A DNA stretch of 64,000 nucleotides, from contig CAWBJW010000002.1 of the NCBI GenBank assembly GCA_963789255.1, positions 992,001 to 1,056,000 of the forward strand, in the 5' to 3' direction. Both the position numbers and the translations under genes were made by a program. Every line of letters begins with the position of its first letter. Positions within the stretch are counted from its first letter, which is position 1. The DNA is from DATARH01 sp963789255. Lineage in GTDB: Bacteria > Pseudomonadota > Alphaproteobacteria > ATCC43930 > CGMCC-115725. Of this stretch, positions 61,189 through 64,000 are shown piece after piece. Below the pieces are notes generated by a model that was not told the DNA's origin, ran no database searches, and saw nothing but the letters and a program-made list of their open reading frames with translations.

Positions 61189-61446
61189 TCAGTACGTGCG
61201 CCGGCCCATCAGCGCGTGATAGAGCACCAGCACGACAACCGCGCCGATGATGGCGACAAACATGCTCCACAGGTTGAACCCGGTGACCCCGGCCCCGCCC
61301 AGCCCGGTAAAGATGATCCCGCCGACAAACGCCCCGACGATGCCGAGCACGATGTCGAGAAGGCAACCCGCGCCGCTGCGGTTGACGATCTTGCTGGCGA
61401 TGAAGCCGGCGATCAGGCCCAATACGATCCATCCGATAATCGACAT
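61189..61446 (-). CDS. GlsB/YeaQ/YmgE family stress membrane protein
   Basis: 85 residues with three hydrophobic helices: IGWIVLGLIAGFIASKI, LLDIVLGIVGAFVGGIIFTG and LWSMFVAIIGAVVVLVLYHAL. The glycine-rich GLIAGFIASKI and DIVLGIVGAFVGG motifs define the transglycosylase-associated/GlsB family, which responds to stress in E. coli. ATG at 61446 chosen; the longer open frame is unrelated. Confidence 0.88.
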   Translation of the reverse strand: MSIIGWIVLGLIAGFIASKIVNRSGAGCLLDIVLGIVGAFVGGIIFTGLGGAGVTGFNLWSMFVAIIGAVVVLVLYHALMGRRTY

Positions 61447-61697
61447 CGCACGCCTGCCCGGTTGTGAAAGGTGCCCCGCCAAGATCGGCGTAAATGTATC
61501 GGTTCCCGACGGCCGGCACCACCCATGCGCCGGGCATATCGGCCATTGATGCCGCATCCGCCCGCAGATGGCCTGGGCCGGGATCGCAGCGTCGGCCCGA
61601 GGCGCGGCGCTTGCCGGCCGCCGGCTGTGGGGCTGGACGAGGAGGACCGAACGCAAGATTGAAGCGGCGGACCGGCTCGGCTATCACCCTCTCCAAT

Positions 61698-61772
61698 GCC
61701 GGCTTAGCTCAGCGGTAGAGCAACCGCCTTGTAAGCGGTAGGTCGTGTGTTCGATCCACACAGCCGGCACCA
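61698..61772 (+). tRNA. tRNA-Thr (anticodon TGT)
   Basis: Acceptor arms GCCGGCT (61698-61704) and AGCCGGC (61762-61768) pair, with discriminator A and an encoded CCA (61770-61772). D-arm TTAGCTCAGCGGTAGAGC, anticodon stem ACCGC/GCGGT around loop CTTGTAA, and T-arm GTGTGTTCGATCCACAC are clear. Anticodon TGT decodes ACA and other Thr codons. Confidence 0.96.
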
Positions 61773-61962
61773 GCCCTCTCGTTACAACCTAGTCTAGCCA
61801 TAGCGCCTGACGCGGTCACTTCGACCGAATCTTCCGGCTGCGCACCCGCGACGAGCCTCAGCCAAAGCAAGCGGTCGGGAGCTCGGCTTCGGCGTCGGGG
61901 CTGCCCTTTCCGGTCCCGATGTCGTATGCTGGCCCGGCAATAGCTCAGGGCGATCCGCGCAG

Positions 61963-62256
61963 ATGCGAAGAATGCTGATTTGCTTGGTTGGCCTCGGATT
62001 CGGCATCGGCGCCGCTGCCGCCGCCGATGCGTCGAACCTGGTCCCGGGGGGCTGGCTGCAGCCGTATCCTATTCCGGGAGGGGCTAGCAATACTGCGCCA
62101 AATCCCGAAGCCGCGCCGGCCGCCGCCGAGCCGGTGACGCCCGTGTCGCCGGTCGCCCCAAGAGCACCGTCGCGACCGGTCACCAGACATCGCGTCAGCC
62201 ATCCGCAACCGCCCCGTCCGATGGCGCCGCTCCCGGACGGCAAAGTTCGCTTCTGA
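61963..62256 (+). CDS. small exported proline-rich hypothetical protein
   Basis: 97 residues. A signal peptide (MRRMLICLVGLGFGIGAAAA) is followed by a Pro/Ala-rich low-complexity region (repeats of PV.P and PAP-type) and a basic stretch RHRVSHPQPP. No domain recognised. A signal peptide and open frame support it, but no family is known to me. Confidence 0.55.
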   Translation: MRRMLICLVGLGFGIGAAAAADASNLVPGGWLQPYPIPGGASNTAPNPEAAPAAAEPVTPVSPVAPRAPSRPVTRHRVSHPQPPRPMAPLPDGKVRF

Positions 62257-62320
62257 CAAAGCCGCCGGAACCTCGCAGCAGATCGCGAGCGAAAGCGCTT
62301 TCGGCAGAGCCGGGCGGTCA

Positions 62321-62725
62321 ATGTGCGGGCCGGGGCGCCGCGAAACCCTGGATCGTCCAGGTCAGCGGTACGGAATCGACGCGGATCGCGCCGAGGCGCG
62401 GGCGGTCGAGGTCAACGGCGTGCGGCAGGCGGTGCTGCGCGGCAACCACGCCGGCGCCCACACGCTCGACAGCGCCTTTGCCAAGGCCTACACGTCCGTG
62501 TCGTTCAAGACCGACACGACCGCGCTCGTTGAACGATCGAAGACGGTACCGGTGTTGGCGAACCTGCTCAAATTGCCGGATCTGCTGTTGCTGGGCGGCG
62601 GCATCGTCATCAAGCTGGGCGACGAGGTGGTCGGCGCGATCGGCGCCGCCGGGGCGCCGGGCGGTGATCTCGACGATTGCTGCGCCCGCGCCGGTCTGGA
62701 CAAGATCAAGGACCAGCTCAAGTAG
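62321..62725 (+). CDS. GlcG/HbpS heme-binding-like protein, N-terminus truncated
   Basis: 134-residue frame. From about residue 30 it matches the second part of the GlcG/HbpS (DUF336) fold: VRQAVLRGNHAGAHTLDSAFAKAYTS in parts, then LPDLLLLGGGIVIKLGDEVVGAIG and DDCCARAGLDKI. The first helices of the domain are missing and the first ~28 residues are not family-like, so the gene is either truncated or shifted near 62400. HbpS-type proteins bind heme; GlcG lies in glycolate operons. Confidence 0.55.
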   Translation: MCGPGRRETLDRPGQRYGIDADRAEARAVEVNGVRQAVLRGNHAGAHTLDSAFAKAYTSVSFKTDTTALVERSKTVPVLANLLKLPDLLLLGGGIVIKLGDEVVGAIGAAGAPGGDLDDCCARAGLDKIKDQLK

Positions 62726-62753
62726 CGTTGACGCCCGCGATGAGGATGACGCG

Positions 62754-63663
62754 ATGAGAGTCGGGATCTCGCTGACGAGCAATCATCCGGATGTGACAGA
62801 TCCGCGCCAAGGGGCGCACTGGATGATCGAGCGAGCGGCGGCGGCACGCCATGCTGCGCTCGAACTCCCTGTTTATCGGCGATCAGCACGTCTCGCCCAC
62901 GCCCTATTATCAGAACACGCCGATGCTCGGGCGGCTGCTCGCGGAGTGGGGCGAGGCCCCGGCCGGGTGCCTGTTCCTGCTCCCCTTGTGGCACCCGGTG
63001 CTGGTGGCCGAGCAGATCGGGACGCTGGCCGCCATCGCTCATGGCCCCTTCATCATGCAATGCGGGCTCGGCTGGGGCGACGCAAGGTTCGCCGCTATGG
63101 GCGCCAATTTCAGGACGCGTCCTTCGGCCTTCGAGGAAGCGCTCGACATTGTCCGGCGCCTCTTGGCGGGCGAAACGGTGAGTTCCTCCCGGCGCTTCCG
63201 GATCACGCAAGCGAGCCTGGCATTGCGTCCGGCCGAGCCCGTCGGGGTGTGGATCGGCGCCAGCGCGGCGCCGGCCATCGATCGCGCGGCACGCCTGGCG
63301 GAGGGCTGGATCGCCAGCCCTGGTCTCACCCGCGAGGAGGCCCGCGCGCAGGTCGATCTCTATCGCGACCGCGTTGCCGCTTACGGCAGAATGCCGGGCG
63401 CCATCGTCTTGCGGCGCGACATTTACGTCGGCGAATCGTCATCCGAGGCGCAAGCGGTGCTGCAGCACGCGCTCAACCGAAGCTATCGCGGCATGCCGCC
63501 GGAAGCGCTGATCGCCGGCTCGGTCGATGAAGTCGCGGAACAGTTTCGGACCTTCGGAGAAGTCGGCTACACCGACATCCTGGTGCGCCATCTGACCAAC
63601 GATCAGCCGAAGGTTTTAGGCTCCCTGGAGCGGCTGGCCGCGGTACGCGCGGCGCTGGTCTGA
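62754..63663 (+). CDS. LLM class flavin-dependent oxidoreductase (one frameshift)
   Basis: About 302 residues of the luciferase-like monooxygenase fold, an FMN/F420-type oxidoreductase. MRVGISLTSNHPDVTDP, LFIGDQHVSPTPYYQNTPMLGRLLAE, LLPLWHPVLVAEQIGTLAAI, LGWGDARFAAMG and the C-terminal AGSVDEVAEQFRTFGEVGYT are typical. One indel near 62858 separates MIERAAAARHAALE from LFIGDQH. ATG at 62754 selected. Substrate unknown. Confidence 0.82.
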
Positions 63664-63719
63664 TAACCTGGCCGCTCTTGGAAAGCATGATCACAACGCT
63701 GTCGCAGGGAGGATGTCCA

Positions 63720-64000
63720 ATGCTTGAGCTTTCTGACATCCAATCTTCGCCGGAAGAGCTGCAGGACTACTACGCGCAATTGAGCGCGCAGCAGGTGACG
63801 CCGGCCTGGATCGGCTGGGCGCGCCCGGACGCCGAGGTTGCGCCGATTCCGGCCCTTCGGATCGAGCGACCCGGACCGCAGGGCCTGGTCGCTCGTCAAC
63901 CGGCGCGAGATGCGATCGACCGTCGTCGGCCGCTTCGGGAGGTTGCCTCGTCTTCCGCTGGACGCGGAAATCCTTTGAAGCGGCCTTCATGGGTGGGTTG
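63720..64000 (+). CDS. truncated gene of uncertain family (window edge)
   Basis: ATG at 63720 after GGAGGATGTCC begins MLELSDIQSSPEELQDYYAQ, then LSAQQVTPAWIGWARPDAEV, and the frame stays open to the end of the window. The DYYAQL..QQVTPAWI pattern resembles the first helix of gentisate 1,2-dioxygenase-like cupin enzymes, but the rest after about residue 50 is not recognisable and may be frameshifted. Confidence in any function is low. Confidence 0.4.
   Translation, partial: MLELSDIQSSPEELQDYYAQLSAQQVTPAWIGWARPDAEVAPIPALRIERPGPQGLVARQPARDAIDRRRPLREVASSSAGRGNPLKRPSWVG

Noticed and set aside
61698..64000. Integration of a genomic island at tRNA-Thr
   Set aside because: No integrase and no direct repeat of the tRNA 3' end was seen downstream; flanking genes look ordinary.

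Overview
The window is GC-rich DNA from an alphaproteobacterium. The evidence is a set of lineage-typical genes and gene orders: divK-pleD-rpmG followed by rnr-topA-dprA-plsY-pyrC-pyrB, gapR (DUF2312), a DUF1244 gene, eipB (DUF1849), a class II DAHP synthase and a zinc-finger type DinB. Family-level placement cannot be made from the sequence alone. Dispersed palindromic repeats of the kind common in Rhizobiales and Rhodospirillales genomes sit in many intergenic gaps.

Layout. 1-1.1 kb: RhlE-type RNA helicase (cut by the window edge). 1.6-6.5 kb: korC-korA-korB, a three-subunit 2-oxoacid (probably 2-oxoglutarate):NADP+ oxidoreductase. 6.7-11.5 kb is accessory: a BrnT toxin with an atypical antitoxin, an acyl-CoA synthetase, and a DNA methyltransferase next to a decayed XhoI/PaeR7I-like restriction gene. 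11.5-18.3 kb: ABC exporter, N-formylglutamate amidohydrolase, gapR, DUF1244, SppA, amidase. 18.4-22.8 kb: secreted protein, molybdopterin dehydrogenase large subunit, SGNH hydrolase. 22.9-28.2 kb: PH-like membrane protein, heptose genes hldD-hldE, DmeF-like metal exporter, P1 peptidase. 28.2-32 kb: three overlapping or abutting signalling genes (membrane sensor kinase, double receiver, receiver-kinase) without an output domain. 32.2-38.4 kb: broken fumarylacetoacetase, TauE/SafE, Bcr/CflA efflux, acetyltransferase, a hypothetical gene, nicotinate phosphoribosyltransferase-like. 38.5-42.6 kb: class II DAHP synthase with a Phe-Trp-Tyr leader peptide and attenuator, eipB, enoyl-CoA hydratase, acetyltransferase. 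42.9-45.2 kb: dinB and an ROK kinase. 45.4-58.4 kb: the conserved core from divK to pyrB. 58.4-64 kb: MmgE/PrpD, msrA, DUF188, GlsB, tRNA-Thr(TGT), small secreted and heme-binding-like genes, a luciferase-like oxidoreductase and a truncated last gene.

A general caution: at least 16 genes, including ones expected to be essential or highly conserved (plsY, gapR, dprA, aroF), are interrupted by single-base indels, often in short homopolymers. This looks like residual assembly error rather than biology, so those genes are annotated as full-length CDS with the frameshift position noted. The restriction gene is different: it has an in-frame stop and an internal loss of about 60 codons, which is real decay.

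The most interesting observations are the FWYRRY leader peptide and attenuator of the DAHP synthase gene, the BrnT partner whose DNA-binding half is replaced by another domain, the degraded restriction gene beside an intact methylase of a different class, the output-less phosphorelay with a D-to-H pseudo-receiver, and the dihydroorotase homologue that has lost its zinc ligands.
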